In this document: positions 49,473 to 62,362 of the stretch, one piece after another
How the letters are laid out: each line of letters begins with the position of its first letter
Position numbering within the stretch: position 1 is the stretch's first letter
Source of the DNA: Geitlerinema sp. PCC 9228
Lineage (GTDB): Bacteria > Cyanobacteriota > Cyanobacteriia > Cyanobacteriales > PCC-9228
Direction of reading: 5' to 3'
Length of the DNA: 64,000 nt
Assembly: GCF_001870905.1 (NCBI RefSeq)
Contig: NZ_LNDC01000098.1
Coordinates: 1 to 64,000, forward strand
The notes under the pieces: model-generated
What the model saw: only the letters and a program-made list of their open reading frames with translations
What the model was told of the DNA's origin: nothing
The model's database searches: none
Translations under genes and position numbers: made by a program

Positions 49473-50483
49473 ATGTTGGTTCGAGACCTTGGGGAAAGAG
49501 CGCTTTTACAAAAGTTACACCAATATGGCCAACCAGAGATTATTGGGGATGATGCGGCCATCGTATCCCAAGTCCCCCGCGGGGGATACCACCTGGTGGT
49601 GACCACCGATATGTTGGTCGAGGAGGTTCATTTTAGCGATCGCACCACCAATCCTGAAGATGTGGGATGGCGCGCTGTTGCTGCCAATTTCTCTGATTTG
49701 GCGGCGATGGGGGCGATGCCAGCGGGCATGACCGTAGGGTTGGGGGTGGCTGGAGAAACGCCCCTAACTTGGGTGGAAGGAGTGTATCAAGGCATCAGCG
49801 AGTACCTGCAAAAATACCAAACCCCCCTCCTTGGCGGCGATGTGGTGCGTTCTACCCAGAGAACCCTCGCCATTACCGCTTTTGGTGAAGTGCATCCCCA
49901 ACGTAGCATTCGCCGTTTTTGCGCTCAACCGGGGGATGCGATCGCGGTCACTGGCTGGCATGGACTTTCCCGGGCTGGTTTGGAATTGCTGCTAGATCCC
50001 CAACGGGAGCGTTCGTTTTCCCAGACAGAACGCAACTTACTGGTTACCGCCCACCAACGCCCGCAAGCGAGGTTCGATGTTTTGCCTGTGTTGCAGAACC
50101 TGTTAGACGACCCTTGGCGCATCGCGGGCATGGATAGCAGCGATGGTTTGGCAGATGCCGTTTGGCAAATCTGTCAGCTAAGTCAAGTAGGTGCGCGTTT
50201 GGACCGCCAAAACATTCCCGTTCCAGAAGCACTCTGGCAAATGGCTACCCCGGAAGTGGTTTGGCAGTGGATTTTGTACGGAGGAGAAGACTTTGAGCTA
50301 GTCTTGTGTCTGCCCCCGGCGAGAGCCACCACCTTGGTATCGCAACTGGGGGCACCGGCTGCCATTATTGGCGAAATTACCAGCGAACCTGGCATCGTTC
50401 TTGGGGATAGCAGCCACAGCTACAGCGAACAGACGCTCTGTCCCAGCAGTAGCTTTCAACACTTTCATCCCCCCCCGCAATAA
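49473..50483 (+). CDS. thiL: thiamine-monophosphate kinase
   Basis: 336 residues of the PurM-like ATPase family. IGDDAAIVSQ, VTTDMLVEEVHF, SDLAAMGAMPAGM and MDSSDGLADAVWQI are the conserved metal and nucleotide segments. It converts TMP to the cofactor TPP. A 12-bp-stem terminator follows its stop and also serves the convergent gap gene. Confidence 0.93.
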   Translation: MLVRDLGERALLQKLHQYGQPEIIGDDAAIVSQVPRGGYHLVVTTDMLVEEVHFSDRTTNPEDVGWRAVAANFSDLAAMGAMPAGMTVGLGVAGETPLTWVEGVYQGISEYLQKYQTPLLGGDVVRSTQRTLAITAFGEVHPQRSIRRFCAQPGDAIAVTGWHGLSRAGLELLLDPQRERSFSQTERNLLVTAHQRPQARFDVLPVLQNLLDDPWRIAGMDSSDGLADAVWQICQLSQVGARLDRQNIPVPEALWQMATPEVVWQWILYGGEDFELVLCLPPARATTLVSQLGAPAAIIGEITSEPGIVLGDSSHSYSEQTLCPSSSFQHFHPPPQ

Positions 50484-50490
50484 GATAAAA

Positions 50491-50543
50491 GAAGTGACAA
50501 GCGAATCGAAGCAAAGGGTCTCCACCGCTATGCTTGTCACTTC
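50491..50543. terminator. rho-independent terminator between thiL and gap
   Basis: GAAGTGACAAGC (50491-50502) pairs perfectly with GCTTGTCACTTC (50532-50543). On the minus strand it is followed by TTTTATCTT, so it fits gap termination particularly well. Confidence 0.78.
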
Positions 50544-50555
50544 ACAGTCAACTCT

Positions 50556-51572
50556 CTAGCCAGCCCATTTTTGGGCAACGAGTTCTGCCAAATCGAGAAC
50601 CCGCTGGCTGTAGCCCCACTCGTTGTCGTACCAGGCAACCACTTTCACCATATCGCCATCGAGCACCATGGTCAGGCTGGCATCCACGATGGAAGAAGCA
50701 TTGTGACCGCGATAGTCACCCGAGACCAAAGGCAGGTCGCTGTACTCCATAATTCCTTTGAGTTCGCCTTCAGCGGCTTCTTGCAGCGCTTCGTTCACTT
50801 CTTCAACAAACGTTTTTCTTTCTACCTGGGCGACAAAATCAACCACGGAAACGTTTGGTGTTGGCACCCGGAACGCAACGCCATTGAGCTTGCCTTCCAA
50901 TTCGGGAATGACCAAAGCCACCGCTTTTGCCGCTCCGGTGGTGGTGGGCACAATGTTGAGAGCGGCAGCACGAGCGCGACGCACATCTCGGTGGCTGGCA
51001 TCGAGCAGGCGCTGGTCGCCGGTGTAGCTGTGGGTTGTGGTCATGGTGCCTTTCACAATGCCGAATCTTTCGTGCAGCACCTTGACAACGGGGGCTAGGC
51101 AGTTGGTGGTACAGCTGGCATTGCTGACGACGGGGGTATTTTCATGGGTATAGTCTTTGTCGTTGACCCCCATGACATAGGTTTGAATATTGCTGCTTTT
51201 GCCAGGAGCGGTAATCAGGACTTTTTTCGCCCCGGCATCAATGTGTTGGGAGGCACCATCGTATTTCACAAAAACCCCCGTCGATTCCACGACGAGGTCG
51301 ATGTTCCATTCCCCCCAGGGAAGGTTAAGGGGGTTGCGGTCGGAGACGCATTTAATGGTGCGACCGTTGACAATTAAGGAATTTTCGTCGCAGGTGACAT
51401 CGGCATTGAGGGTGCCTAGGGTGGAATCGTATTTCAGTAAGTGGGCGTTGGTTTTGGTATCGGATGTATCGTTGATGCCAACAATATCAAGTTGGCTATT
51501 TTCGCGTTCTAACCAGCAACGGAGAAAATTACGTCCTATGCGGCCAAAACCGTTAATCGCAACTCTAATCAC
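50556..51572 (-). CDS. gap: glyceraldehyde-3-phosphate dehydrogenase (Gap2-like)
   Basis: 338 residues. NAD(P)-binding [13 protein letters not shown], the catalytic Cys in [12 protein letters not shown] and [20 protein letters not shown] identify GAPDH. The N-terminal and R-rich segments resemble the photosynthetic Gap2 form that runs in the Calvin cycle, although by eye I cannot exclude another isoform. The start is GTG at 51572, set by GAGGAGG six bases upstream. An ATG at 51617 would add 15 non-conserved residues. Confidence 0.93.
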   Translation of the reverse strand: MIRVAINGFGRIGRNFLRCWLERENSQLDIVGINDTSDTKTNAHLLKYDSTLGTLNADVTCDENSLIVNGRTIKCVSDRNPLNLPWGEWNIDLVVESTGVFVKYDGASQHIDAGAKKVLITAPGKSSNIQTYVMGVNDKDYTHENTPVVSNASCTTNCLAPVVKVLHERFGIVKGTMTTTHSYTGDQRLLDASHRDVRRARAAALNIVPTTTGAAKAVALVIPELEGKLNGVAFRVPTPNVSVVDFVAQVERKTFVEEVNEALQEAAEGELKGIMEYSDLPLVSGDYRGHNASSIVDASLTMVLDGDMVKVVAWYDNEWGYSQRVLDLAELVAQKWAG

Positions 51573-52046
51573 GTTAGACCTCCTCAGGTTGGCATTCGGT
51601 AGCTTCGGGGAAGGCAAAAGGTTTTGCTATATGGATGGGTGGTTGCTGTTTCCCTTAGAAACGAGAAGAACTTGGCCAAATAGGGCTAGCCTTCTTGGCA
51701 ACCAGCTACGCAGGCACCCAAATGGGAACCGAGCCGTTGAGAAAAGCGACCGGTCGTCAGTCTACCACGGTTGTTGGGTCAATCCGCGCAGGCGTAGAGC
51801 TTGGGAGAATCGCTTTTCGTTGGCCATGATGGGATGGAAATGCAAAAATCCATCTTTTTCTACGGTATTGGGGACCCAATTGAGCGCCTCATAATGCCCC
51901 CAATCATATCGTAAAGACCGGACAATTTAAACTTTTTTTAGGTTTTCAAATGGGCGGAAAATTGCTTGTCAAAAGGTCGCGGGGGCGATTTGGGCGCGGA
52001 ATTTCTGATATAGACCTCAGAAACTGCGATCGCGGCGGGTGGACGT
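51573..52046. other. intergenic region, nothing recognised
   Basis: 474 bp between nadD and gap, both on the minus strand. It should hold the gap promoter. I see no RNA gene, repeat or credible frame. Confidence 0.4.
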
Positions 52047-52682
52047 TCACCCACAGAAGGTTTGGTAAAGCTGGTGGGTGGCGATATAGTCGGCAACGGC
52101 TGCGGGAACTAATGATTGTAGCGGCTGCCTCTGGTAGACGGCTTGGCGTACTTGGGTAGCGGAAATCTGGATGGGGGTCATTGCCAACAATTGCCAGTGT
52201 AGCGGGATCGATTCTGCTGCTAAGCGATCGCTGGTTTCGCGAGCGATTTGCTGGGCTTGCTGTGGGGTTTGGGTGGGGAAGCGGGGGGCTACCAACCACC
52301 AGCAGCAACGTACTAGTTCCTCGCGGCGGTACCAATGGTGTAGGGTTTGCAAGGTATCCGTGCCCACAATCCAATACCACTGGGCGTTGGGGGATTGTTT
52401 TTGCAGTTGTGCCCAGGTATCGGCACTGTAGGTAATAGCGGTGCTTTCTGCTTCAATGGTACAGATGGTAGAGATGGGATCGCCGGCGATCGCGCGTTGC
52501 AACATAGCCAGGCGATGGGTCCATGGGGCTAGGGGGCGATCGCTTTTGTGGGGAGGAGACCCCGCCGGGAGCCAAAGCAGCCGATCCAATCCCGCTTGTG
52601 CTTGGGCGGCGGCTGCTAAGTGCAGGTGCCCCCAATGTACCGGATCGAACGTTCCTCCCAAAATACCAATTTTTTGCGCCAT
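52047..52682 (-). CDS. nadD: nicotinate-nucleotide adenylyltransferase
   Basis: 211 residues. The nucleotidyltransferase motif IGILGGTFDPVHWGHL and the segment WLPAGSPPHK are diagnostic, and MTPIQISATQVRQ carries the ISxTxxR signature. It makes deamido-NAD in NAD biosynthesis. It starts at ATG 52682. Confidence 0.92.
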   Translation of the reverse strand: MAQKIGILGGTFDPVHWGHLHLAAAAQAQAGLDRLLWLPAGSPPHKSDRPLAPWTHRLAMLQRAIAGDPISTICTIEAESTAITYSADTWAQLQKQSPNAQWYWIVGTDTLQTLHHWYRREELVRCCWWLVAPRFPTQTPQQAQQIARETSDRLAAESIPLHWQLLAMTPIQISATQVRQAVYQRQPLQSLVPAAVADYIATHQLYQTFCG

Positions 52683-53091
52683 ACACCGTTGCTTGGGAAA
52701 TTTTCAATCCCCCCTGGGGAATTTTGGGGAACAATTTTTCGGAAAAAATCGTTTTTCGGCCGAAAAAAAAGTGCATATATCGCCGAAAATGTTCTAAGGA
52801 ATTTATGAAGGTGCTCTGTTGTCCTCTAGGAAGTTCTTTTTGGCTTTTTCTTCCCAATAGCTGTTTGATGTGGTTTGGTGCTGCTACCCGTGCTCCTGTC
52901 TCCCCTCCCATTTGCCAACTAGCTGCTAAAGGTGCGCGCAAAAGTTCCCGCTGTAAGTTTTTTCTGGATGCAACCACGCTGGCAAGCCAAATTTTCCACA
53001 ACCGCATCGGGATTTTACCAGATAGAAGTTTGTTGATATGATATCGCGTGTTATTCACCAGTGGTGTGGTTTGTGAGGAGCCAAGATTAAG
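52683..53091. other. intergenic region between nadD and murC
   Basis: 409 bp between divergent genes. A 60-bp AT-rich block (52700-52795) contains runs such as GGAAAAAATCGTTTTTCGG followed by CCGAAAAAAAAG, which could form a hairpin. No protein-coding frame here resembles a known family. GAGGAGCC is the murC ribosome site. Confidence 0.4.
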
Positions 53092-54702
53092 ATGCCGAAT
53101 TCTGTTGATTTTAGTGGCAGACCGTTTCATTTCATCGGTATAGGGGGGATTGGGATGTCTGCGGTGGCTTATATTTTAGCGAAACGCCGGTTGCCTGTAT
53201 ACGGATCCGACCTTCGTTCGAGTCATATTACCCAGCGTTTGCAGCAAACCGGTGTTCGGATTTTTTCGCGGCAGGAAGCTGAAAATTTGCACTGGTTTCA
53301 AAAAGATGGCATGCGGGAAACCAGTTCCTTGGTTCGGTACCCCAACAATCAGGTGTTCCCTTCCTCTACTGCTAACAGTTTTGCTGCCGCCCAAAATGGC
53401 GATCGCCCCCATCCGGAAGCTACCTCTGCTGCGGCCAATGGATGCGCTGCCAGTAAGAGCGTACCGCAAGTGATTTGTTCTTCTGCCATCGATCCCGCCA
53501 ATGTAGAATACCAAGCCGCCCTTGATTTGGGATGTCCTATTTTTCACCGTTCGGATGTGCTGGCTGCTCTCATGCAGCAGTACGATGCCAGTATAGCGGT
53601 TGCTGGCACCCACGGTAAAACCACCACCAGCAGTTTAGCCGGTCACGTGTTGGTGGAAGCGGGATGGGACCCTACCGTGGCCATTGGTGGCGAAGTTCCC
53701 ACGTGGCAGGGCAATGCTCGCGTGGGCAAGACCCCTTATTTTGTGGCGGAAGCCGATGAATCGGATGGTTCTCTGGTGAAGCTGCAGGCCAAAATTGGTA
53801 TTATTACCAACATCGAACTGGACCATCCCGATTGCTATCAGAGTTTGGAACAGGTGGTGGCCACATTTCAAACCTTTGCCCACGGCTGCGAGACGGTGGT
53901 GGGATGTGCTGATTGTCAGACGGTACGGCAGGCGTTGCCTTCGACGATCGGCTACAGCATTCACCCCCATAGGGGGGCCCATTATACCGTGCAAAATGTC
54001 CGCTACAGTGCTACAGGAACAGTGGCTACGGTGCTGGAAGGCGATCGCGTCTTGGGCGAGTTGCAGTTACAGTTGTTGGGAGAGCATAACCTCAGCAATG
54101 CCCTGGCGGTGGTGGCGGCGACCCGTCAGTTGGGTTTGGATTTTCCCACCATTGCCGCCGCGATCGCAACATTTGCAGGGGCCAGCCGCCGTTTTGAGAT
54201 TCGCGGTCAGTACGGTGGTATTTTATTTGTAGATGATTACGCCCACCATCCCAATGAAATTCAAGCGACCCTGGCGGCGGCGCGGTTGCGAATGCAAGAG
54301 TTTGACGACCGCAGCGCTACAGACAACCCCGCACAGAACCAACGCCGCTTGATTGCTGTTTTTCAACCCCATCGCTACAGCCGTACCCAACGATTTTTAT
54401 TAGACTTTGCCCGGGCCTTTAGCGCCGCCGATCTGGCAATTGTTAGCGATATTTATGGGGCTGGGGAAAATAATTTGGAAAATCTGAACGGAGAGTGCGT
54501 GACGCAAGCGATCGCACAATATCACGATGGGGTCGAGTACCAACCGTCGCTGGCGGATGTGGTCCGCCGTTTGAAAGAAATTTTGCGTGCGGGGGATGTG
54601 GTTTTGTTCCTGGGAGCGGGCAATCTAAACCAAGTCATTCCGGAAATTATGGAGTTTTACCGCTTTTGGGACCGTCCCCCAGCTTCCAGTTCCTACTGCT
54701 AG
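53092..54702 (+). CDS. murC: UDP-N-acetylmuramate--L-alanine ligase
   Basis: 536 residues. It has FIGIGGIGMSAVAYILAKRR, the ATP loop VAGTHGKTTTSSLAGHVLVE, EADESDGSLVKLQ and VDDYAHHPNEIQATL. It adds the first amino acid of the peptidoglycan stem. About 50 extra residues, rich in Ala, Ser and Asn, follow residue 65 (SSLVRYPNNQVFPSS and onward), where other MurC proteins go directly to the IDPAN segment. It is followed by murB on the same strand. Confidence 0.94.
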   Translation: MPNSVDFSGRPFHFIGIGGIGMSAVAYILAKRRLPVYGSDLRSSHITQRLQQTGVRIFSRQEAENLHWFQKDGMRETSSLVRYPNNQVFPSSTANSFAAAQNGDRPHPEATSAAANGCAASKSVPQVICSSAIDPANVEYQAALDLGCPIFHRSDVLAALMQQYDASIAVAGTHGKTTTSSLAGHVLVEAGWDPTVAIGGEVPTWQGNARVGKTPYFVAEADESDGSLVKLQAKIGIITNIELDHPDCYQSLEQVVATFQTFAHGCETVVGCADCQTVRQALPSTIGYSIHPHRGAHYTVQNVRYSATGTVATVLEGDRVLGELQLQLLGEHNLSNALAVVAATRQLGLDFPTIAAAIATFAGASRRFEIRGQYGGILFVDDYAHHPNEIQATLAAARLRMQEFDDRSATDNPAQNQRRLIAVFQPHRYSRTQRFLLDFARAFSAADLAIVSDIYGAGENNLENLNGECVTQAIAQYHDGVEYQPSLADVVRRLKEILRAGDVVLFLGAGNLNQVIPEIMEFYRFWDRPPASSSYC

Positions 54703-54903
54703 GAAATCGCGATGGCAGAGAAAAGGCTGCTATTGGGACCCCTCTGCTGCCGTATCCAACCGCTGTTTTTTCTGCCCTGGCAGGCAAGCCGGCTTCTTCC
54801 AGCCAACGAGCTTGTCAATGGTAATTTGGAAACTTAGAGGTTTGCCTGGATGTAGGGTGCATGCATCAACCTTGATAACCCCATCGAAACACTGTCACAC
54901 GCT

Positions 54904-55917
54904 ATGGTTAGTTCCGACTCTTCTCTGGACCGTCACGCCAATTCCTTACCTGCAGGGGGAGACCATGCCAACACGTTGGCTTGCCCGTTGATTTGGCTAC
55001 CCCAACAGCAAGGTGCTATTCAATCCCGTGTTTCCCTGCGCGATCGCACCTCTTTTCGCGTTGGCGGTGAAGCTGAATGGTATACTTCCCCCAGGGATAG
55101 GGAGCAGTTGCTGGCTGCTCTGGCTTGGGGGCGATCGCAAGATATTCCCATTACCCTATTAGGGGCTGGTTCCAATTTGTTGATTGGCGATGGTGGCTTA
55201 CCCGGCTTGGTGGTTTGTACTCGCCATCTAAACGGCGCTCATTTTGATGCGGAAACCGGACAGGTAACGGTAGCTGCCGGTGAATCCCTGGTTCGTTTGG
55301 CTTGGCAAGCGGCGAAACTGGGTTGGCGCGGTTTGGAATGGATGGTGGGCATCCCTGGCACCGTGGGTGGGGCCACGGTCATGAATGCGGGGGCACACAA
55401 CAGTTGCATGGCGGATATTTTGGTGCGGGCGGAGGTGTTGGAACCAGATGGTACTTGCCAAGGGTACGCCCCGACAGATTTAGACTATCAATACCGCCGT
55501 TCCATTTTACAAGGAAGCGATCGCGTAGTCACCCAAGCGATCCTGCAGCTACAACCCGGTTTCGATCCCGAACAGGTGGTGGCCGATACCGCCGCCCAAC
55601 TGCGCCAGCGTCGCCGCAGCCAGCCCTACCACCGCCCCAGCTGTGGCAGTGTCTTTCGCAATTGCTATCCCTATGCCGCCGGTTGGCTGATCGAACAAAC
55701 GGGGTTGAAGGGCTATCAAATCGGTCAGGCACAAGTCGCCCAACGACATGCTAATTTTATTCTCAATTGTGGGAAAGCTAGTGCCAGCGATATTCTCCGG
55801 TTGATTCGCCACGTGCAAGAACAAGTTGCCCACCGTTGGTCCATCAAACTGCAACCGGAAGTGAAAATTTTAGGAGACTTTCCCGACTTGAGCGAACCCA
55901 CTCAAGTGCTGGTTTGA
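54904..55917 (+). CDS. murB: UDP-N-acetylenolpyruvoylglucosamine reductase
   Basis: 337 residues. FAD-binding FRVGGEAEWY and LLGAGSNLLIGDGGLPGLVV, the catalytic segment PSCGSVFRNC and GLKGYQIGQAQVAQRHANFI identify MurB. It makes UDP-MurNAc and thereby feeds the MurC reaction. About 40 extra N-terminal residues are non-conserved, so a later start is possible. It lies 201 bases after murC. Confidence 0.93.
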   Translation: MVSSDSSLDRHANSLPAGGDHANTLACPLIWLPQQQGAIQSRVSLRDRTSFRVGGEAEWYTSPRDREQLLAALAWGRSQDIPITLLGAGSNLLIGDGGLPGLVVCTRHLNGAHFDAETGQVTVAAGESLVRLAWQAAKLGWRGLEWMVGIPGTVGGATVMNAGAHNSCMADILVRAEVLEPDGTCQGYAPTDLDYQYRRSILQGSDRVVTQAILQLQPGFDPEQVVADTAAQLRQRRRSQPYHRPSCGSVFRNCYPYAAGWLIEQTGLKGYQIGQAQVAQRHANFILNCGKASASDILRLIRHVQEQVAHRWSIKLQPEVKILGDFPDLSEPTQVLV

Positions 55918-56352
55918 GCTATCAGCAATCTTTGCCAATCCTCCTGCTTGCCGACTGGCGTACGAGCAGCGTTTACTGGCATATTTTGGGGGGGACAAAC
56001 GTGCGCAAACTTTCTCCAAAGAAGCGATCGCAGTTCGTTTTTTCCCAATTCTCGGCTCATGATTGTGGGGAATTTAATTTGTTTATTAGCCCGGCGATCG
56101 CGCAAGCATTCTGCCAAAATCCAGCTTTCCTAATGCTATAGTTAGAAGTAGTTTTTTCTCCCCAGGCTAGCCCAAAATCCACCCCCCGAATCGGTGGAAA
56201 ATACACCCTATCCTGGAGAGCCAAAACGGAATCCTGCCAACTTCCTGGCAATTCTTCACCTTTGAGCGATCGACTTGCTTTGAAAGCTGGGGAACATCAA
56301 AGGTAGCCTAGAAAACAGACCATTTTTCAACCGTTCGTTTGCGAGTGAAATC
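55918..56352. other. intergenic region between murB and the YbaB gene
   Basis: 435 bp with no recognisable gene or RNA. HIP1-like GCGATCGC occurs around 56023 and 56094. Confidence 0.4.
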
Positions 56353-56703
56353 ATGACACAAGGACAAGGAAAGGGATTTGGCTTCGGTTTGGGCAAAATG
56401 AAAGAGCTCACCGAAGCAATCAAGAAAGCCCAACAGGTTCAAGACAAAGCCAAAAACCTGCAAGAAGAACTCGACGAAATGGAGGTAACCGGCGAAGCTG
56501 CCGGCGGCATGGTGAAAGTTGTCATGAGCGGCAACCAAGAACCTCGTCGCGTAGAAATTTCGCCAGATGTCATGGGGGAAGGTGCCGATTCCCTATCGAA
56601 TTTGGTTACCGAAGCACTGCAAGATGCCTACACCAAATCCACCACCACCATGCGCGAACGCATGGAAGAAATCACCGAAGGTTTAAATCTCCCCGGCATG
56701 TAA
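56353..56703 (+). CDS. YbaB/EbfC-family nucleoid-associated protein
   Basis: 116 residues. [21 protein letters not shown] then [20 protein letters not shown], and [20 protein letters not shown] match the YbaB/EbfC DNA-binding family, usually dimeric. The Gly-rich N-terminus ([13 protein letters not shown]) is a common cyanobacterial variant. The ATG at 56353 is the only sensible start. About 150 bases upstream of ligA. Confidence 0.88.
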   Translation: MTQGQGKGFGFGLGKMKELTEAIKKAQQVQDKAKNLQEELDEMEVTGEAAGGMVKVVMSGNQEPRRVEISPDVMGEGADSLSNLVTEALQDAYTKSTTTMRERMEEITEGLNLPGM

Positions 56704-56849
56704 CCCAACTGCAGAAGCAAGTTTCCCTGTCGGGTTTCGTGGCGTATTTTCATACTATCTAAACGAAAGGTATGCAAAATACGCCAACTTTGCATTGATT
56801 GCATCTCTTTCAAGATACCTGCCCAACTTTCGCTAGCGCCCCTCAGTAA

Positions 56850-58901
<2,052 letters not shown>

Positions 58902-58924
58902 AGCAACAGATAGCAAACCACAAT

Positions 58925-60001
58925 TTATTGGGGAATTTGCAACGGAGACCGGCTGTTTACTTCCACAGGGGTATGCCAGGCTTGACCGTCTAAGGCCATT
59001 TTTTCGATGGAGCTGGCCAGGCGCAACGCTTTCAAAGCCGGTTCGCCCCCTACAGAAGGTTGATTACCGCCGAAAACGCAACCTACAAAATGTTCCAACT
59101 CCGCATGGAGGGGCTCAATGCGGCTGGTATATACCTTTTCAATCAGACCATCCTGGCGGTACAAAATTTGTCCGTAGTCCGTGGTATAGTTTGCTTGCGT
59201 TTGCCGGTGAATAAGAATTTCGTTGTTGAGAAAATCAGCTTCTGTCAGCGAATTTTTACAATGGGCAACGATACGACGGAGTTTGCGATGCGTTACTTTG
59301 CTGGCGGTGAGCGTAGCGATCGCACCATTGGCAAATACCAAGGTAGCCGTTACATAATCCAGATGTCCGGAACTAGTCACTTGATTGCCGCTGGCAGTGA
59401 GTTTCACCACGTTCGAGTTGCCATTTAACTCCAACAGCAAGTCAATATCGTGGATCATCAAATCCAAAACCACCGACACATCGTTGGCTCTAGCGGAATA
59501 AGGGCTGAGGCGATGGGCTTCCAGCGCCAGCAACTCTTCGGTTTTTAAAACTTTACTCAGCTCGGAAAAAGCCGGATTGAAACGCTCGATATGACCCACT
59601 TGCAGGATGCAGTTGGCGTCAGCGGCAGCATTCACCAAAGATTCGGCTTCGGCAATGCTCGCAGCAATGGGTTTTTCAATGAGAATGTGAACCCCCGCTT
59701 GCAGGCAAGTCATGCCCACGCTGTGGTGGGCGCGAGTGGGAACGGCTATGCAAACTGCTTCCACGTGGGGCAACAAATCTTGGTAGCTTTCAAAAAAGCG
59801 GACACCGTATTTGCTAGCGGTCTCCAAACCGCGTTCCACATTGATATCTGAGATCCCCACCAGTTCCACCTCTTTGAGAAGGCTAAGAACTCTGGTGTGA
59901 TGCTGCCCCATATTGCCAACGCCAATGACGCCCATGCGGATGGGTCGGTGTCTGGACTCGCCAATTCCGGAGCTTGCAGACTTAATTGTTCGATTTGGCA
60001 T
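58925..60001 (-). CDS. Gfo/Idh/MocA-family oxidoreductase
   Basis: About 358 residues starting MPNRTIKSASSG. A Rossmann motif MGVIGVGNMGQHHTRVLSLL is followed by the EKPIAAS signature of the family and a C-terminal dimerisation domain. The catalytic Lys is in EKP. Substrates are sugars or related polyols; the specific one is unknown. An in-frame ATG at 60055 would add 18 residues, but the chosen ATG has GAGGAG upstream. Confidence 0.85.
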   Translation of the reverse strand: MPNRTIKSASSGIGESRHRPIRMGVIGVGNMGQHHTRVLSLLKEVELVGISDINVERGLETASKYGVRFFESYQDLLPHVEAVCIAVPTRAHHSVGMTCLQAGVHILIEKPIAASIAEAESLVNAAADANCILQVGHIERFNPAFSELSKVLKTEELLALEAHRLSPYSARANDVSVVLDLMIHDIDLLLELNGNSNVVKLTASGNQVTSSGHLDYVTATLVFANGAIATLTASKVTHRKLRRIVAHCKNSLTEADFLNNEILIHRQTQANYTTDYGQILYRQDGLIEKVYTSRIEPLHAELEHFVGCVFGGNQPSVGGEPALKALRLASSIEKMALDGQAWHTPVEVNSRSPLQIPQ

Positions 60002-60177
60002 TCTTAAATGCTTCTCCTCAACCACCACACAGGAGGTAGTAAGCCACCACCTCAAACCACCCAGATAGTATCACACCGGATTTCGGATTCTAAGAAACGG
60101 CTATGGCGATGGTCTTGGTAGAGCAGTCTTCAAGGCACCCTTCCTAGGACCAAAAACCAACCGAATTTGATGGCAGG

Positions 60178-60801
60178 TTAGTGTTCGAAAACGTCTTTGT
60201 ATTGTAATAAATCCAGCGTGACCAACGTGGGCAAACACTGAAAGCATTCCTGGGCAATGGAATAGCGTTCTTCCCGCGCCAGCATGGAGGTTAGTTTGTG
60301 TCGCAGGGGAATTAGATAGCGTACGTCGTTGGCGGCGTATTGCAGCTGCTCTTCCGAAAGATTTTGCGGGTTCCCCCAGTCGGAACTTTGGGCGCTTTTG
60401 TCCAATTCCACGTTTTCTAATTCCTGTACCAAAGCTTTTAACCCATGTTGGGTGGTATAGGTACGCGCGAGTTTGCTGGCAATTTTGGTGCAAAATACTG
60501 GGAAAACGGAAATATTGAGATGGTGGCGCAGGGTAGCCAGGTCAAAACGGGCAAAATGGAATATTTTTAACGCTGAGGCTGCGGTTAGCAGATGCTGCAG
60601 GTTGGGGGCTTGGGTTTGACCTTTCTGAATGCGAACGGCGGTGACTTCTCCGGCGGCGTTGCACAGTTGTACCAAGCAAAGGCGATCGCGGTGGGGGTTC
60701 AATCCCATGGTTTCGGTATCCACCGCAATCTCTTCCGCTTCCAAATAGCGTTTGAGGGTGCCCTCGTCTAAATCGCGATCGCAAACTTGAAAATTTAGCA
60801 T
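60178..60801 (-). CDS. RNase D-like 3'-5' exonuclease
   Basis: 207 residues of the DEDDy exonuclease family. The first motif is AVDTETMGL (D28, E30), the second HFARFDLATLRHHL, and the third YAANDVRYL with the Tyr-Asp pair. Single-domain members without an HRDC tail act on RNA ends; the substrate is not known here. An upstream ATG at 60825 adds eight residues. It lies next to trpB on the same strand. Confidence 0.85.
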   Translation of the reverse strand: MLNFQVCDRDLDEGTLKRYLEAEEIAVDTETMGLNPHRDRLCLVQLCNAAGEVTAVRIQKGQTQAPNLQHLLTAASALKIFHFARFDLATLRHHLNISVFPVFCTKIASKLARTYTTQHGLKALVQELENVELDKSAQSSDWGNPQNLSEEQLQYAANDVRYLIPLRHKLTSMLAREERYSIAQECFQCLPTLVTLDLLQYKDVFEH

Positions 60802-60849
60802 GGTCGGTATGAATTGGTTGGACAAGTGCTAAACTTTCCATCTTAGCAA

Positions 60850-62097
60850 TTAAAGTTCCTTGCCTTGCAAGTATTTGGCGGCGGCTTGCACGTCTTTATC
60901 TCCCCTGCCAGAACAGTTGATGACGATCCGTGGGTTGCCGGAAAGCTGCGGGCATAAGGTTTCCAAATAAGCGATCGCATGGGCAGTCTCCAACGCCGGA
61001 ATAATCCCCTCCAAGCGGGAAAGACGCTCAAACGCTTCCAACGCTTCGGCATCGGTGACGCTGTAATATTCCCCGCGACCGCTATCTTTCAAATAACTAT
61101 GTTCCGGTCCAACACCAGGATAATCCAAACCAGCACTGATCGAATGAGCTTCCCGTACTTGACCGGCATCGTCTTGCAAGAGATAGCTCATTGCCCCGTG
61201 GAGAATCCCCCGTTTCCCCTTCGTCAGGGTCGCGGCGTGTCGTTCCCCTTCCAGACCTTCACCGGCAGCTTCCACACCAATCAAACGTACCTGGGGATGC
61301 CCGACAAACTCGTAAAACAATCCCATTGCGTTAGAACCACCGCCAACGCAAGCCAACAAAATATCCGGTAGCGATCCCCACAACTGCTGGCATTGGTGGC
61401 GGGTTTCCTTGCCAATCACCGTTTGAAAATCCCGAACCAGCGCTGGATAGGGATGCGGACCAGCCACAGAACCGATAATATAGTGGGTATCGGTTACGTT
61501 GGTTACCCAATCGCGAATGGCCTCGGATGTGGCATCCTTGAGGGTACCATTGCCAGTTTCCACCGGGCGCACTTCTGCCCCCATCAGTTCCATGCGAAAG
61601 ACATTCAAGGCTTGACGTTCCATATCTTGAACGCCCATATAAACCACGCACTGCAAGCCAAAACGGGCGCATACGGTCGCCGTGGCAACACCATGCTGAC
61701 CAGCCCCGGTTTCGGCAATAATGCGTTTTTTGCCCATACGTCTGGCTAGCAAGGCTTGAGCAAGGGCATTGTTAATTTTGTGGGCACCAGTATGGTTGAG
61801 GTCTTCCCGTTTGAGATAAATTTGCGGTCCGCTACCATCGGCGCGGGCATATCGTTCGCTGAGGCGGCTGGCAAAATACAAGGGGGTCGGTCTGCCCACG
61901 TAATCGCGCAGCAGTTGCTGCAGTTCGCTTTGGAAGGATGGTTCTTGGGTGTATTGGCGATAGGCACTTTCCAATTCGGCGAGGGCAGGCATTAAGGTTT
62001 CGGGAACGTATTTGCCGCCGAACTGACCGAAGCGCCCCAGGGCATCGGGATATTGGTTGTTATTTGAGGCTTTGGTGTTTTCGGAAGTTGTAGTCAC
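60850..62097 (-). CDS. trpB: tryptophan synthase beta chain
   Basis: 415 residues. The PLP-binding segment [20 protein letters not shown] (Lys Schiff base), [14 protein letters not shown] and [10 protein letters not shown] phosphate loop are complete. It makes tryptophan from indole and serine. No trpA is adjacent, as is common in cyanobacteria. The gene follows a 265-bp gap after the Asp-rich protein gene on the same strand. Confidence 0.97.
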   Translation of the reverse strand: MTTTSENTKASNNNQYPDALGRFGQFGGKYVPETLMPALAELESAYRQYTQEPSFQSELQQLLRDYVGRPTPLYFASRLSERYARADGSGPQIYLKREDLNHTGAHKINNALAQALLARRMGKKRIIAETGAGQHGVATATVCARFGLQCVVYMGVQDMERQALNVFRMELMGAEVRPVETGNGTLKDATSEAIRDWVTNVTDTHYIIGSVAGPHPYPALVRDFQTVIGKETRHQCQQLWGSLPDILLACVGGGSNAMGLFYEFVGHPQVRLIGVEAAGEGLEGERHAATLTKGKRGILHGAMSYLLQDDAGQVREAHSISAGLDYPGVGPEHSYLKDSGRGEYYSVTDAEALEAFERLSRLEGIIPALETAHAIAYLETLCPQLSGNPRIVINCSGRGDKDVQAAAKYLQGKEL

Positions 62098-62362
62098 GAT
62101 TGATTAAAAAAAAACTTGGCAAACAAGTTCCATTATAAAGGGGCTGTTCCAGTCATTCTAAAGGGAAATTGGATGGGCTCATGTCCTGGAAAATACAGGA
62201 GGGGAACATGGATACGAAAGAATGGGATTTGTAGGCTTGGTTCTGGTTTGCTTTTCCCGATGGTAGGGTCTGGAAATTGTCTGCTTTGTCAGTTGGGAAA
62301 AAGTTGGTAGATGCAACAGAAGGCGCGATCGCTGCAGAGAGATTTTCTACAATGGGTAGCGT

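Noticed and set aside
52453-53130. A long minus-strand frame over the nadD-murC gap
   Set aside because: It overlaps the start of nadD in another frame and the start of murC, and the peptide has no family features.
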